Positions 8,626 through 18,591 are shown, counted from the stretch's first letter. The stretch is DNA of 35,352 bases from Limnothrix sp. CACIAM 69d (GCA_001913845.2 MKGP02000055.1:1-35352), one strand, 5' to 3'. Notes: a model not told the origin generated them from the letters alone. Numbers and translations: made by a program.

Positions 8626-9150
8626 ATGCCCGTCAATTCTCCTGGCTATCCTCGTCGCCCCAGCCGCGCCAATATTACCCCCGAGCAATATCGGCTGATT
8701 CAGCGCCTACGGGAACGAAACCCCGCCGAGAACCCACCCAAAGAAAAAGCGGATTTGGGTTCGCATCTTGCTGACTTGGTGGCTTCAACGGTTGGTTCTT
8801 GGAAATTTGTCATCATCCAGTCCATTTGTTTAGGTTTCTGGATTTTTTGCAATGTCAGCAACAAGACAATCCATTGGGATTCCTATCCATTCATTTTGCT
8901 GAATTTGATGTTGTCATTCCAAGCAGCATACACAGCACCAATCATCATGATGAGCCAAAATCGGCAAAATGAAATTGATCGCCAAGAGGCTAAGCACGAT
9001 CATGAAGTAAATCTGAAATCGGAACTGGAAATTGAGCTGCTACATGACAAAATCAATCTTCTACGCGAGGCAGAGTTGAGCGAAATTCTGCATCTGCTGC
9101 GTGAGCAACAAAAACAGATTGATGAACTCCAAAAACAACTCAAATCTTAG
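8626..9150 (+). CDS. DUF1003 membrane protein
   Basis: A 174-residue protein matching the DUF1003 pattern: a soluble N terminus, then DLVASTVGSWKFVIIQSICLGFWIF (about 50-74), and a second hydrophobic hairpin, SYPFILLNLMLSFQAAYTAPIIMMSQNRQ (about 86-114). The conserved MMSQNRQ lies at the end of the second helix. The C-terminal 60 residues are strongly charged and heptad-like (LRE, LLREQQKQIDELQKQL), predicting a cytosolic coiled coil. The function of the family is unknown. The gene converges on acs across a strong terminator. Confidence 0.9.
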   Translation: MPVNSPGYPRRPSRANITPEQYRLIQRLRERNPAENPPKEKADLGSHLADLVASTVGSWKFVIIQSICLGFWIFCNVSNKTIHWDSYPFILLNLMLSFQAAYTAPIIMMSQNRQNEIDRQEAKHDHEVNLKSELEIELLHDKINLLREAELSEILHLLREQQKQIDELQKQLKS

Positions 9151-9180
9151 AAATTGTCTCTCAAGTCTTAAATTTTTCTC

Positions 9181-9218
9181 AAAATGAGCAGGGCGAGATT
9201 GACTGCCCTGCTCATTTT
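9181..9218. terminator. bidirectional intrinsic terminator between the DUF1003 gene and acs
   Basis: AAAATGAGCAGGGC (9181-9194) and GCCCTGCTCATTTT (9205-9218) form a perfect 14-bp stem with a 10-nt loop. The A-run on the left and T-run on the right give a U-tract for transcripts from either side. It sits between two convergent genes, the classic place for a shared terminator. Confidence 0.9.
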
Positions 9219-9225
9219 TGAATCG

Positions 9226-11196
9226 CTACGATCCTTCGCGGAGTTTGTCGAGCACGGAGCGATCTTCCAGGGTTGAAGTGTCCCCAGAAACCTCTTGACC
9301 CGAGGCGAGCGATCGCAACAGGCGGCGCATGATTTTGCCCGATCGGGTCTTCGGTAGCGCATCCGTGAAGCGAATTTCACCGGGCCGGGCGATCGCCCCG
9401 ATTTCTTTCACCACGTGCTGTTTCAGTTCCTTGATCAGCTCCTCGCTGGCCGCCGCCGTGCCTTCTAAAGTCACAAACGCCACAATGTCTTCGCCCTTCA
9501 GGTCGTCCGGCTTGCCCACCACAGCCGCTTCCGCCACCGCCGGGTGCGACACCAGCGCCGACTCCACCTCCATCGTCCCCAGGCGGTGGCCGGACACGTT
9601 CACCACGTCATCCACGCGGCCCATGATCCAGTAATATCCATCGGCATCCCGGCGCGCGCCATCGCCCGCAAAGTAGAAATGCTGACCATCCTTGGGCGCG
9701 ATGTGCTCCCAATAGGTGCTGCGGAACCGTTGGTCATCGCCAAACACCGTTCGCATCATGCTCGGCCAGGGATGCTTCACGACTAGGTAGCCGCCCTCGT
9801 TGTCGCCCACCGGGTTGCCATCGAGATCCACCACATCCGCCAGAATGCCGGGGAAGGGTTTCGAGGCGGAACCAGGCTTGGTGGGGATCGCCCCCGGTAG
9901 CGGCGTGATCATGAAGCCTCCGGTTTCCGTTTGCCACCAGGTATCGACGATCGGGCAGCGCTCGCCGCCAATCACCCGGTAGTACCACATCCAAGCTTCG
10001 GGGTTAATCGGTTCGCCCACGGTTCCCAACAGCCGCAGGGAACTGAGGTTGCGGGCTTTGGGCAGGTGCTCGCCCATTTTGATGAAGGCGCGGATCGCGG
10101 TGGGGGCGGTGTAGAAAATCGTCACGCCGTATTTTTCGATCACATCCCAGAAGCAGCCGGGATTGGACGATCGGGGCGCGCCCTCATACATCAGCGTCGT
10201 TGCGCCGTTCGAGAGTGGCCCGTAGACGATGTAGCTGTGGCCCGTAATCCAGCCCACATCGGCGGTACACCAATAAACGTCGGTGTCTTTGATGTCGAAC
10301 GTCCATTTGAACGTCATGTGGGTGTAGAGGTTGTAGCCCGCCGTGGTGTGGACGACTCCCTTGGGTTTGCCGGTGCTGCCGGAGGTGTAGAGCACAAACA
10401 GCAGGTCTTCACTGTCCATCGGCTCGGCGGGGCAATCGGCGCTAGCGTTCTGCTGCAGGTCGTGCCACCAATGGTCGCGGCCCGGCTCCATATGAACGTC
10501 TTGGCCCGTGCGCTTCACGACCAGCACGTTTTCGACGCTGGGGGCGGCGTTGTTGTCCAGGGCGCGATCGACCTGGACTTTCAGGGGCACGGCGGTATCT
10601 TTGCGGAAGCCCCCATCGGCGGTGATCACCAGTTTGGCCTTGGCATCGTTCAGGCGATCGCGCAGGGCTTCGGCGCTGAACCCACCAAACACAACGCTAT
10701 GGGCCGCGCCAATCCGAGCACAGGCCAACATGGCGATCGCGGCTTCCGGGATCATCGGCATATAGATGCCAATGATGTCGCCTTTTTGCGCGCCGAGGGA
10801 TTTCAGGACGTTGGCAAACTGGCAAACTTCCCGATGCAGTTGGGCATAGGTGAGGGTGCGCGAGTCGCCGGGTTCCCCTTCCCAAATCAGCGCGGCTTTG
10901 TTTTTGCGCCAGGTGGTTAAGTGCCGATCGAGACAGTTATGGGAAATGTTGATTTTTCCGCCGCCAAACCATTTAGCAAAGGGCGGCTGCCAATCGAGGG
11001 TGGTGTCCCATTTTTGGAACCAGTCGAGTTCTTTTTCGGCCAGTTCTGCCCAAAAGGCGGTGGGGTCAGCGGCGGCGCGATCGTACAAGGCTTGATAGCC
11101 ATCCAGGCTTTTAATTTCGGCATTGGCCACCAAGTCCGCAGGCGGCGCAAAGGTGCGATTTTCTTGAAGGATCGATTCGATCGTCGGTTGTGACAT
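9226..11196 (-). CDS. acs: acetyl-CoA synthetase (AMP-forming)
   Basis: Activates acetate to acetyl-CoA through acetyl-AMP in the cytoplasm. The protein is 656 residues, the normal length. It carries the AMP-binding P-loop motif [19 protein letters not shown], the WWQTETGG core motif and the C-terminal [11 protein letters not shown], whose lysine (K621) is the conserved catalytic lysine controlled by acetylation in this family. The start ATG at 11196 opens [10 protein letters not shown], as in homologues. Nothing is missing. It is transcribed away from the AT-rich island that follows. Confidence 0.97.
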   Translation of the reverse strand: MSQPTIESILQENRTFAPPADLVANAEIKSLDGYQALYDRAAADPTAFWAELAEKELDWFQKWDTTLDWQPPFAKWFGGGKINISHNCLDRHLTTWRKNKAALIWEGEPGDSRTLTYAQLHREVCQFANVLKSLGAQKGDIIGIYMPMIPEAAIAMLACARIGAAHSVVFGGFSAEALRDRLNDAKAKLVITADGGFRKDTAVPLKVQVDRALDNNAAPSVENVLVVKRTGQDVHMEPGRDHWWHDLQQNASADCPAEPMDSEDLLFVLYTSGSTGKPKGVVHTTAGYNLYTHMTFKWTFDIKDTDVYWCTADVGWITGHSYIVYGPLSNGATTLMYEGAPRSSNPGCFWDVIEKYGVTIFYTAPTAIRAFIKMGEHLPKARNLSSLRLLGTVGEPINPEAWMWYYRVIGGERCPIVDTWWQTETGGFMITPLPGAIPTKPGSASKPFPGILADVVDLDGNPVGDNEGGYLVVKHPWPSMMRTVFGDDQRFRSTYWEHIAPKDGQHFYFAGDGARRDADGYYWIMGRVDDVVNVSGHRLGTMEVESALVSHPAVAEAAVVGKPDDLKGEDIVAFVTLEGTAAASEELIKELKQHVVKEIGAIARPGEIRFTDALPKTRSGKIMRRLLRSLASGQEVSGDTSTLEDRSVLDKLREGS

Positions 11197-12102
11197 GACA
11201 GTTCAACTGATCAGCGTTTGCTCTCAGTCGAATGTAGTACGAGCCGGGGCGACGGGCGATCGTCTGGTTAAAAGTTGATACAGATGGGATCATAGTTTTA
11301 TTAAAGCCAACCAAATTCGACCAATTCTGTGAAGTAATGATTTTCAGTAAAAAATTGCTTGCATTGCAAAACGTTTATTGACTCATCATTACTAAATTGC
11401 AGTATCTGTTCAGATTCTTGCATAAGACCCCACAAGGACATCTCGTTAAATCGACAACACTTTCTTGACTTTTAGGGCTTTTCATGATAATATTTTAAGT
11501 GAATACTTCTTAAAAGGCATAAAAAGCAACATTTTAAGAATTTGGGTAATTTTACAAAAATTACCATCTTCTATAACTGACCGCTTACACCGCAAGGCTT
11601 TCACCAGCTCATCATTACTGAACTACGGCACTACCAAGATTTGTTTTTCTTTCTAAATTCATTAGATAAAGCCTAATGAACTTAGAAAGGAAAATTTTTC
11701 CTAACAGCATCAAACTAGATCAGTTGATCTTTTTAGCTCAAACATTCTATTGACCTACAGTCAAGAATGTTGAATTTGCAATGAAAACTATTCTTTCTCA
11801 TGTAAAAAATTTCTCCATGACTCAAGTTCTTGCAAAAACCAAAAAACTGAAAATCTTGATATTTTGTTACGCTGTATCATCGGCAACCAAGAGATTGACA
11901 ACTTCAAGATAACTAAACTACTTTTGAAGTCTCTTTTAGAGTTCTGAATTTCTTCGATTATCTCGTTTTGGATAACTTTGAAGAATATTCTTAAAATCAT
12001 CGAGCAAGATTTTCTGAATGAAGAAAATTATTAGTAGACTTAATAAGTTCATATAGCTCAATGATTTAATGAACTCTGATTTTTGAAAATCAAGGTGAAA
12101 TC
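11197..12102. other. AT-rich intergenic stretch (900 bp) without a convincing gene
   Basis: Between acs and the sulfotransferase gene the base composition shifts abruptly to AT-rich from about 11290. Only short frames of 63 and 70 codons are open (11465-11656 + and 11788-12000 -), and neither resembles a known family. TCATCATTACT occurs twice (around 11392 and 11612), and an inverted AGTAATGA lies near 11333. A strong hairpin is at 11649-11689. The stretch may be decayed horizontally acquired DNA plus the leader of the sulfotransferase gene. Confidence 0.6.
11649..11689 (+). terminator. 17-bp hairpin in the AT-rich island
   Basis: CTTTCTAAATTCATTAG (11649-11665) pairs with CTAATGAACTTAGAAAG (11673-11689) at 16 of 17 positions, leaving a 7-nt loop. 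GAAAATTTTT follows on the plus strand. It begins at the stop codon of a 63-codon frame (11465-11656), so it could end a short transcript. Whether that frame is a gene is unknown. Confidence 0.55.
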
Positions 12103-13197
12103 ATGAAAAACATCCCAGTCTTAATTCATAGCCATATACCCAAGTGTGCTGGAACAACAATCAATAGCCAGTTGGTAAATTTTTTTGGAAGAGAAAGTTG
12201 TTTAAATCTCAACTACACCCATGATTTCAGTCAAGCTTTTAATCAGCTATTGAGAATGGATTCTGATCAGTTAAAGAAAATTCGCTTCATTTATGGACAT
12301 TTACCTGTAAAGTGGGTTGAATCATATTTGAAGTCAAAAATAGACACTGAATGTTATACATTTTCCATTTTGCGAGATCCTCTAGATCGTGCAATATCAC
12401 AAATTTTTTATTGGTTAGAGCATGGCGCGGTTTCAATTAGTAGCGGTGGTCAACAACTAATTAATCGAGAATTGGTTTGGAGAACTTTGGATGAAAATAT
12501 TGAAGATTTTTATATTAAATGGTTTCATAATTATTTTTTTGGAGGAAATTCTGTTTCCTTAAATGAAATTTTAATTAATTCTCAAGAGACTAAAGACTTC
12601 ATCCAAGAAGTCAGATATTGGTTCCCCGACAATCAGTGTCTAAAATTGGCTCAAAAATATTCGACTAATCAAAAAGATTATGATTCTTTTTTTGATTCCT
12701 ACAAATCTTTTAAAAAAGCAGATTTAATATCTTTTACAGAAATTCATCGATTCAAGGCGTTTTTGGAAATTCTGCAAGGTGATCATTTATATCCGTGGAA
12801 CCAAGTAGATGAAAGGCAAAGAGAATGTCATTGCTCCCCTATACATGTATATTCTTTGTCTCAGCTTCAAATTTTGCAAGAAAAGATCAGGAATCTATAT
12901 AAATTCTCAATCAATCTAAAACAGCAAGAAAACTCAGGCTTAAATAGAAATGATTGTTATCTCGGTCAGTTACTAGAAAAAATGCTTCGTCAAGGAGTAA
13001 CACTAGATCAAATCAAGCTGTCAGGTGGCTATCCTCTGACGCTTCTAGATAAACCTTTCCAAGTTTTACTCAAAAAAGTGTTTGAGGAATTTGGAGGGAA
13101 ACTTCTGCACAGAAAAATTGCTTTAGATTCTACTCTTTATCATTATGTTACGGAACGTTCCGTAGCTCAAAATGAAGGAGTTGCCTTTTGGTTATAG
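12103..13197 (+). CDS. sulfotransferase family 2-like protein
   Basis: A 364-residue protein with both PAPS-binding motifs of the Sulfotransfer_2 class. The 5'-phosphosulfate loop is HIPKCAGTT (11-19), and the 3'-phosphate motif is ILRDPLDRAISQ (89-100). It probably transfers sulfate from PAPS to a carbohydrate, perhaps a cell-surface glycan, but the acceptor is unknown. The gene is much richer in A/T than its neighbours, favours AAA/TTT codons, lacks the HIP1 octamer and lies in a long AT-rich stretch. This is good evidence for horizontal acquisition. ATG 12103 follows AAGGTGAAATC, which gives a plausible ribosome site. No partner genes lie beside it. Confidence 0.85.
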   Translation: MKNIPVLIHSHIPKCAGTTINSQLVNFFGRESCLNLNYTHDFSQAFNQLLRMDSDQLKKIRFIYGHLPVKWVESYLKSKIDTECYTFSILRDPLDRAISQIFYWLEHGAVSISSGGQQLINRELVWRTLDENIEDFYIKWFHNYFFGGNSVSLNEILINSQETKDFIQEVRYWFPDNQCLKLAQKYSTNQKDYDSFFDSYKSFKKADLISFTEIHRFKAFLEILQGDHLYPWNQVDERQRECHCSPIHVYSLSQLQILQEKIRNLYKFSINLKQQENSGLNRNDCYLGQLLEKMLRQGVTLDQIKLSGGYPLTLLDKPFQVLLKKVFEEFGGKLLHRKIALDSTLYHYVTERSVAQNEGVAFWL

Positions 13198-13214
13198 GTT
13201 TAGTTGTAAGTAGT

Positions 13215-13347
13215 CTGTAGAGTTGACACTGCCCACGACCCTCTAACCAAGGTAGCACTCATCCTCCAATCCCCGTCATTGCTAACCCCACTCGAAAAGC
13301 GTATCTTAGCGACTTGAGCAACACGGAAAGACGAGGGCAGTCTACAG
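13215..13347. repeat. imperfect inverted-repeat segment, possible IS/MITE remnant
   Basis: CTGTAGA and ACTGCCC (13215-13221 and 13228-13234) are mirrored by GGGCAGTCTACAG (13335-13347), where the two halves are contiguous. The 133-bp segment lies between the AT-rich sulfotransferase gene and the NlpC/P60-like gene, has more balanced composition than the island, and may mark its right border. No coding sequence was recognised in it. Confidence 0.35.
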
Positions 13348-13447
13348 CTTTAATAGTGGCAAAAAGATTATTCGCTGAGCAATAATTTCCTTATAAATCA
13401 GCGTTTACAACTGAAACACACCCACTATAGCCACAGCCCAAAACGTC

Positions 13448-14254
13448 ATGAATATTGTGCAATATCACGAAGTCTGTCATCAGATGCGATCGGGAGATGT
13501 GATTGCCTTTGCTGGGGCCGATATCCTGTCGGGAACGGTGCGCCTTTCAACCCAATCCACGGTTTCCCATGTGGGTGCTGTGTTTCAGCCAGAATTTATG
13601 ATCAATGGGCCCAGCAGGATCAACGTTGATGGCAAGCCAGATAGCGAGGTTGATTCAGATGCCAAGGGCGACCAAAATTCTAGCGCAAGCGTAACGGAGG
13701 ATCAGGAACATATCAGTTTGGAGCTAGCTTCCTCCCTGCTCGAAATTGATATGCTAACCACGGATCAACCGGAAATTTATATTATTGAATCTCATCCCCT
13801 TTGCTTTGACAAAGACACGGGAATTGCCAAAAGTGGCGTACAAATCAATAAATTAAGCGCCCTGATGGATGGCTACGATGGTCAAATTTGGTGGCTACCT
13901 TTGGGAGAGCAACATCGCTCCCGATTGGATCTGCAAAGGTTCACGAATTTCATGCGCCAAAGCGAAAAGCGTGCCTACGATTTTGTGCAGGCTGCGTTGG
14001 CGGGCTTAGATTTCTTAGACGAAGTGGGATTAACCTGCGCTCAGGAAGATCACTCTAGTTTTTTCTGCTCTGAGTTAATTGCAGCGGCCTTCCAAGCGGC
14101 TGGGTTAATTCAGGGGGTTAACCCATCGGAAACAACCCCGATCGATCTTTGTCGCTTTCCGATTTATGCGGAGGATTATTATTTGCTATGGGGCGACCCG
14201 ATCGAGATCCCTGGCTATAACGCTGCTGGCTTTCCGAGTACCTTGACAGATTAG
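13448..14254 (+). CDS. permuted NlpC/P60-like (YiiX/YebB-type) papain-fold protein
   Basis: A 268-residue protein with the layout of circularly permuted NlpC/P60 proteins. The N-terminal MRSGDVIAFAG and STVSHVGAVF carry the catalytic His (H41). A C-terminal YDFVQAALAGLDF is followed by FFCSELIAAAFQAAG, which carries the catalytic Cys (C207). These proteins hydrolyse amide or thioester bonds, in some cases of lipids or peptidoglycan peptides; the substrate here is unknown. An acidic insertion (about 60-100, with SEVDSDAKGDQ) lies between the two halves. No signal peptide is visible, so it is probably cytosolic. ATG 13448 is the first in frame. Confidence 0.8.
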   Translation: MNIVQYHEVCHQMRSGDVIAFAGADILSGTVRLSTQSTVSHVGAVFQPEFMINGPSRINVDGKPDSEVDSDAKGDQNSSASVTEDQEHISLELASSLLEIDMLTTDQPEIYIIESHPLCFDKDTGIAKSGVQINKLSALMDGYDGQIWWLPLGEQHRSRLDLQRFTNFMRQSEKRAYDFVQAALAGLDFLDEVGLTCAQEDHSSFFCSELIAAAFQAAGLIQGVNPSETTPIDLCRFPIYAEDYYLLWGDPIEIPGYNAAGFPSTLTD

Positions 14255-14289
14255 GCCCGTCATCCATTTTTCGCCAAAACCCTCATAGA

Positions 14290-14309
14290 CAAGGGACTTA
14301 AGCCCCTTG
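14290..14309. repeat. near-palindrome related to the MITE core
   Basis: CAAGGGACTTAAGCCCCTTG differs at one base from the perfect palindrome at 7055-7074. It lies between the ends of two convergent genes and could also act as an RNA hairpin at transcript ends. Confidence 0.55.
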
Positions 14310-14349
14310 CTGCCAGGATTTCGCGTTGTGACCAGGACTTGAAAGCGTC

Positions 14350-15426
14350 CTAAAACTGCTGCCCCACAAACACAGAGCGTGTTTCGCCATCTCGTCGGAG
14401 AGTCGCGGCTTGGTTGGCCACCTCCACCAAAGTCCAACCACTGGCCCCGATCGCCTCGCCCATGCTGACCCGTCTGGTCACGCCGTTCACGGAAACCAAA
14501 GCCGAGGAGCGATCGCCCAATTCCAAAACCCCCACCAGAACGTAGGTCATGCTGGGAGCAACCGCAACGGGCCCCGGTGACGCGGCTGGGCTGGCGGTCG
14601 GTTGAGGGGAAGCGGCCGGCGCGGGGCTGGGGCGGGTGGCGGCTCCGTTGGGTTGGGGTAAGTTGGTGGCCAAGTTGGGATTCCGTTCCAGCAAACGGGT
14701 TAAGCGCTCGATCGCATCCACCAAGTTGCTGGACAGGGGAAACCCAACCGGGGCCGCAGGCGTGACGGCAGCGCTGGAGGCCGGAGGGGCCGGGCTGGGG
14801 TTCGGAGGATTGAGGGTGACAACGTTGGGCAATTGCGAGGGCACTGGCGCGATCGCGGGAGGCTGGGGCAACTGAGCAACGGGGCCGCCGCCATTGGTGC
14901 GCCGCTCGATCGCATCCAAAGAACGGGAAATGTAGGCAGCAAATTCCGTATCGTCGGGGTCGTTGTTGCCTTCGTTGGCTACGGAAGCAACGGGAGCCGC
15001 CGGGGAGCCGTCGGCCATCACCGCCGCCGGTTCATTGCGATTGGCGAACCACAGGCCCACGGTGGCCAACAGGGACAGGGCCGCTGCGCCGATGGTTAGG
15101 CGATCGAACAGGCGCACCGATTGCCGGGCCCGTTCCGCGTCGGCCACTGCTTCGATCAGCTCTGGATCTGGCTCTTGAATTTTGGGCGGCGGCGGCGGCG
15201 GCAACACCTCCGCTGGCAACACTAAGGGCGGCACGGCGATCGATTGCAGGGCGATCGGGGGCGAGGGTTCCGGGGGTGGGGTCAACAGTTCCACGCCCTC
15301 CTCGAGCGATCGCTCCAAATCCCCAAACAAATCATCCATGAGCTGGTCGGCATACCAGTCGGCGGCCGAGGTCGATCGGGGGGCGATCGGCGGGTTGGAT
15401 TCGCGAGGCTCAATAGACAAATTCAT
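14350..15426 (-). CDS. proline-rich one-TM protein with PilP/GspC-like C-terminal domain
   Basis: A protein of about 358 residues (ATG 15426, MNLSIEPRES; a longer frame starts at 15471). The N-terminal cytoplasmic part has acidic helices (DWYADQLMDDLFGDLERSLEEG) and a polyproline stretch. A single membrane segment, LTIGAAALSLLATVGLWFA, lies at about 110-128. A long Pro/Ala/Ser-rich linker follows. The last 65 residues (YVLVGVLELGDRSSALVSVNG to the end) form a small beta domain like the C terminus of PilP or GspC, with a VGVLE..G..SALV..NG..R.V..GE pattern. It may be a periplasmic component of a pilus or secretion apparatus, but no pil genes are nearby, so this is an inference. Confidence 0.65.
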   Translation of the reverse strand: MNLSIEPRESNPPIAPRSTSAADWYADQLMDDLFGDLERSLEEGVELLTPPPEPSPPIALQSIAVPPLVLPAEVLPPPPPPKIQEPDPELIEAVADAERARQSVRLFDRLTIGAAALSLLATVGLWFANRNEPAAVMADGSPAAPVASVANEGNNDPDDTEFAAYISRSLDAIERRTNGGGPVAQLPQPPAIAPVPSQLPNVVTLNPPNPSPAPPASSAAVTPAAPVGFPLSSNLVDAIERLTRLLERNPNLATNLPQPNGAATRPSPAPAASPQPTASPAASPGPVAVAPSMTYVLVGVLELGDRSSALVSVNGVTRRVSMGEAIGASGWTLVEVANQAATLRRDGETRSVFVGQQF

Positions 15427-15471
15427 ACGACCACACCAAATATGGGCAAGGGACGCGGCCGCCATCCCCAA

Positions 15472-15941
15472 GCGCCGCCTTGCCCAGACACAACGTTGGG
15501 TTGCTTGCAGGGGGCAAATTTCGCAACGGCCGGACTTTCAACTCGGCCGAACCACCGAAAGATTGACCCTGGACAAGGCTACGGAGTTGGGGCCGATTCT
15601 ATTGAATCGTCGCCAGTTCGTCAAACGCTAGGAGATCTGATGGATTCACCGTTGGTCGGCGCTGCGGGCTTCATACGTTCTCGCAGCGCCCTGGCCGGGA
15701 GTGGCCGTTGCTGATCCAGACGGATTTAGCCCTTAAACCTCTTGCATCAATCAAAACCCTCACCCTAAATCCCTCTCCCAAGTCAGGAGAGGGACTTGAC
15801 AACCAACAAAATCGCCGTTATTTCCGATTTTTGGCTCCCCTTCGCCCTCCTTGGTAGAAGGGGTTGGGGGATGAGGGCTGTTAGCTAATTCGCGCCAGAG
15901 GTCTCGTGAACCAGCGATTCAGCCGATCATTGAGCTAGCCA
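15472..15941. other. intergenic region (470 bp) with a dispersed cyanobacterial repeat
   Basis: No convincing gene. The left half is GC-rich upstream DNA of the one-TM protein gene. A GCGCTGCGGGC / CTCGCAGCGCC inverted motif lies near 15660-15690. The right half carries the repeat listed at 15753-15878. Confidence 0.6.
15753..15878. repeat. dispersed intergenic repeat (AACCCTCACCCTAAATCCCT type)
   Basis: The segment begins AAAACCCTCACCCTAAATCC and ends GGGGTTGGGGGATGAGGG. Internal hairpins form from CCCTCTCC/GGAGAGGG and from CCCCTTC/GAAGGGG. This sequence type is recognised from intergenic regions of many cyanobacterial genomes, where it is dispersed in many copies. It probably moves as a MITE; that is prior knowledge, not something seen here. 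Confidence 0.7.
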
Positions 15942-17447
15942 CTAAGCCAAAATCCACTCCACCAAGGTACGAACCCCATAACCGGTAGCCCCGGCAGGAT
16001 TGAGGGCTGAATCCTTGTCACTCCAAACGGGCCCCGCCACATCCAAGTGCGCCCAAGGCGTGTCTTTCACAAACTGCTTCAGGAACAGGGCGGCGGTGAT
16101 TGAGCCACCCGCGCGGCCGCCGATGTTTTTCATATCAGCCACCACGGATTTCATCTTGTCGAAGTAGGGTTCTTCGAGGGGCATTTGCCACAGCTTTTCA
16201 CCGGCCTTGACGGCGGCGGCTTTCAAGCCGTTGGCCAGAGTTTCATCGGTGGCCCACAGACCCGCAATTTCATCGCCCAAGGCCACCACGCAAGCGCCCG
16301 TGAGGGTGGCCAAGTCCACGATCGCCTCCACACCCAGCTTGTCCGCATAGACGAGGGCATCGGCCAGGGTCAGGCGGCCTTCTGCGTCGGTGTTGCCCAC
16401 CTCGATCGTTTTGCCATTGGAGGCGGTGAGGATGTCGCCCGGGTGCATGGCTCGCCCGCTGATCATGTTTTCAGTGACGGCGGAAATGAAATGCACTTCC
16501 ACATCCGGTTGCAACAGGGCGATCGCCTGGGCCGCGCCAAAGGTTGCGCCCGCGCCGCCCATGTCGGTTTTCATCATCTCAATGCTGCTGCCTGCGCCGG
16601 CCTTGATGTTTAAGCCACCACTGTCGAAGGTCAGACCCTTGCCAACGATCGCCAACTTTTTGCGGGGCGTGCCTTGGGGCTTGTAAACCAAGTGGATAAA
16701 CTTCGGCGGCAGGTCAGACGCTTGGGCAACCCCCAAAAAGCTGCCCATGCCTAATTTTTCGCAATCTTCCTGTTCCAAAATGGTCAGTTCCCAGCCGGGG
16801 TTGGCGGCGATCGCCTGGGCCGTTTCGGCCATGGTGATGGGGGTGACCACATTGGCCGGAGCGGCCACTAACTCGCGGGCCAAAATGGTTCCGGCAGCGA
16901 TTTTTTCACCCCGATCGATCCCTTGGGCGATCGCCGCTGCATCCGTGGTTCCATTCCGAAACGGCAACAGCTCGATCGTCTCGGGCTTGGGGGTTTTACC
17001 GTTTTCTTCGCGATCGGACTTGAAGCGGCGATCGCGATAGAGCGACAAATGCACCCCTTCGGTGATCGCTTGGGCGGCGGCGGCCGTCTCTTGGTTGGCC
17101 AACGGGAACGCAATGGCCAGGCGATCGCACTTTTGGGCCCGGGCAGCTTTGGCGGCGGCGGCGGCCCCTTGGCGCAGGCGATCGAGCGGCAGATCCTCTG
17201 AGTTGCCCAACCCAATCAAGATCAATTTACGAACGGGTGTGCTGCTGCCCACGCGCAGGGTTGCAGTGTTTCCGGGTTTGCCCTTAAATTCGGCCTCATC
17301 GATCGCCTCGCGCAGGGCCCCACCCAGTCGATCGTTCAAGGCCGCCAAGTCACCCGCTAGGGTTTCCAGTTCCGACTCAAACAGCCCGATCGCCAAACCA
17401 GCGCCCGTCCATTCGATCGGGCTGCTGACACTTGCTCGAAATTCCAT
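15942..17447 (-). CDS. pepA: leucyl aminopeptidase (M17)
   Basis: A dinuclear-metal cytoplasmic aminopeptidase that removes N-terminal residues in peptide turnover. The C-terminal catalytic half has [16 protein letters not shown] (K270, D275, K282), MKTDMGGAG (D295) and the family signature NTDAEGRL (D354, E356, R358). All metal and catalytic residues are therefore present. The N-terminal domain is the usual macro-like regulatory part. Its 501 residues are typical. ATG 17447 follows an AAGG. The gene is divergent from the small membrane protein gene downstream. Confidence 0.96.
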   Translation of the reverse strand: MEFRASVSSPIEWTGAGLAIGLFESELETLAGDLAALNDRLGGALREAIDEAEFKGKPGNTATLRVGSSTPVRKLILIGLGNSEDLPLDRLRQGAAAAAKAARAQKCDRLAIAFPLANQETAAAAQAITEGVHLSLYRDRRFKSDREENGKTPKPETIELLPFRNGTTDAAAIAQGIDRGEKIAAGTILARELVAAPANVVTPITMAETAQAIAANPGWELTILEQEDCEKLGMGSFLGVAQASDLPPKFIHLVYKPQGTPRKKLAIVGKGLTFDSGGLNIKAGAGSSIEMMKTDMGGAGATFGAAQAIALLQPDVEVHFISAVTENMISGRAMHPGDILTASNGKTIEVGNTDAEGRLTLADALVYADKLGVEAIVDLATLTGACVVALGDEIAGLWATDETLANGLKAAAVKAGEKLWQMPLEEPYFDKMKSVVADMKNIGGRAGGSITAALFLKQFVKDTPWAHLDVAGPVWSDKDSALNPAGATGYGVRTLVEWILA

Positions 17448-17634
17448 GATTGCCTTGTGATGGTTGCGTTTTGCCGCTTTCTACTCTAACGGTTTGGCTA
17501 CACTGATAGACAGGGCGAACCCGGAAGCCCCGGGAGTCACTCTCTTCCCATTGCCGTTGGCTGGCATCATTAGCACCCAAGTGCATCCAAAGGCATTCAG
17601 TCGCATTTAACCGTTGTATCTAGAGGCTCGATCG

Positions 17635-17814
17635 ATGACTCAGCTTGTAACCCTCGTGATTTTTGGGGCTTACATCTTCTTTGGGGTGAAATTTTGGAAC
17701 GGCTTTCAGCGAACCAACTTCACCCAAAATCGAATTTTTTTAACCCTACTGTGGCCAGTTTTGTTAATTAATGGTTCCTATCGCAAAAACTTCCAAAAGG
17801 CTCTCAAAGGTTAA
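17635..17814 (+). CDS. small one-TM protein (59 residues), conserved hypothetical
   Basis: A short protein starting MTQLVTLVIFGAYIFFGVKFW with a hydrophobic segment at about 3-19. A conserved-looking tail follows: FQRTNFTQNR, LLWPVLLINGSYRKNFQKALKG. The second hydrophobic stretch may dip into the membrane, and the end is strongly basic. I recall similar small proteins in cyanobacterial genomes, but the function is unknown. An in-frame upstream start at 17614 (TTG) would add MYLEARS and is less likely. Confidence 0.7.
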   Translation: MTQLVTLVIFGAYIFFGVKFWNGFQRTNFTQNRIFLTLLWPVLLINGSYRKNFQKALKG

Positions 17815-17871
17815 CCATCATTTCCCTGTTGCTAGAGCAATATTCAACCCCAATTTTTGAGGGCGCATTCA

Positions 17872-18591
17872 TTGGTTAACTGGAGCATTGCTGAACTTCA
17901 ATCCCGTGATTGGAACACCCCTGAACTACAGGCCCAAATCCAAGCCGTTGCTGCTCGGTACAACAAAGAATATCGCGGTGAGGCCTTTGAAGTCCCCGAC
18001 GAAGTGGCCGCCTTGCCGCTCTATCCTGAATTCGCAACTGGATCTCTCACCAGCCGGATCACATCCCCCTTTTGGGAATTAGCAAAGCCCCAAAAAGGTT
18101 GGCGCTGTTTGGATTTGGGTTGCGGGGGTAGCTTTTTGTTTTATCCCTGGCGCGATTGGCAAGCCTTTTTCTATGGGCAAGATGTGGCTCGCGTCGCCTG
18201 CGATTTGTTAACAGCGCGGGGGCCGCAACTGAACTCCAAACTGTTTAAGGGCGTGCAGTGCCAACCAGCCCATGAACTGAACTATGAGCCAGGATTCTTT
18301 GATTTGGTGATTGCCACGGGGGTGAGTTGTTATTACCCGATCGACTATTGGGCCGCTGTGGTCGATCGAGTCAAACCCCTCCTCAAACCCGGTGGTTTAT
18401 TCGTCTTCGATGCCATTTTGCCCGAATTGCCCTTAGCGGAAAATTGGGCAATTTTGGAAACCTATTTGGGGTCAGAGGTTTTCTTGGAAGAGCCGATCGC
18501 CTGGAAAAAACTCATCCAGGCAGCCGGTGGCAAAGTGACCGCCACGCGCGAAGGCGACGTATTTGCCCTCTATCGCGTCAAATTCAGTTGA
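17872..18591 (+). CDS. class I SAM-dependent methyltransferase
   Basis: A methyltransferase of about 240 residues. Motif I is CLDLGCGGSFLF, an acidic strand end lies near YGQDVARVACD, and the post-motifs are FFDLVIATGVSCYY and PLLKPGGLFVFDAI. The acceptor is unknown. There is no ATG start. TTG 17872 gives MVNWSIAELQSRDW and has GAGGG (17859-17863) 8 nt upstream, whereas the longer TTG at 17857 has none, so I chose 17872. It lies about 57 bp after the small membrane protein gene in the same direction and may be cotranscribed with it. Confidence 0.85.
   Translation: MVNWSIAELQSRDWNTPELQAQIQAVAARYNKEYRGEAFEVPDEVAALPLYPEFATGSLTSRITSPFWELAKPQKGWRCLDLGCGGSFLFYPWRDWQAFFYGQDVARVACDLLTARGPQLNSKLFKGVQCQPAHELNYEPGFFDLVIATGVSCYYPIDYWAAVVDRVKPLLKPGGLFVFDAILPELPLAENWAILETYLGSEVFLEEPIAWKKLIQAAGGKVTATREGDVFALYRVKFS

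Noticed and set aside
9931-10920. Long open frame (329 codons) opposite acs
   Set aside because: It lies fully inside acetyl-CoA synthetase on the other strand; its composition is that of antisense high-GC codons and no family motif is visible.
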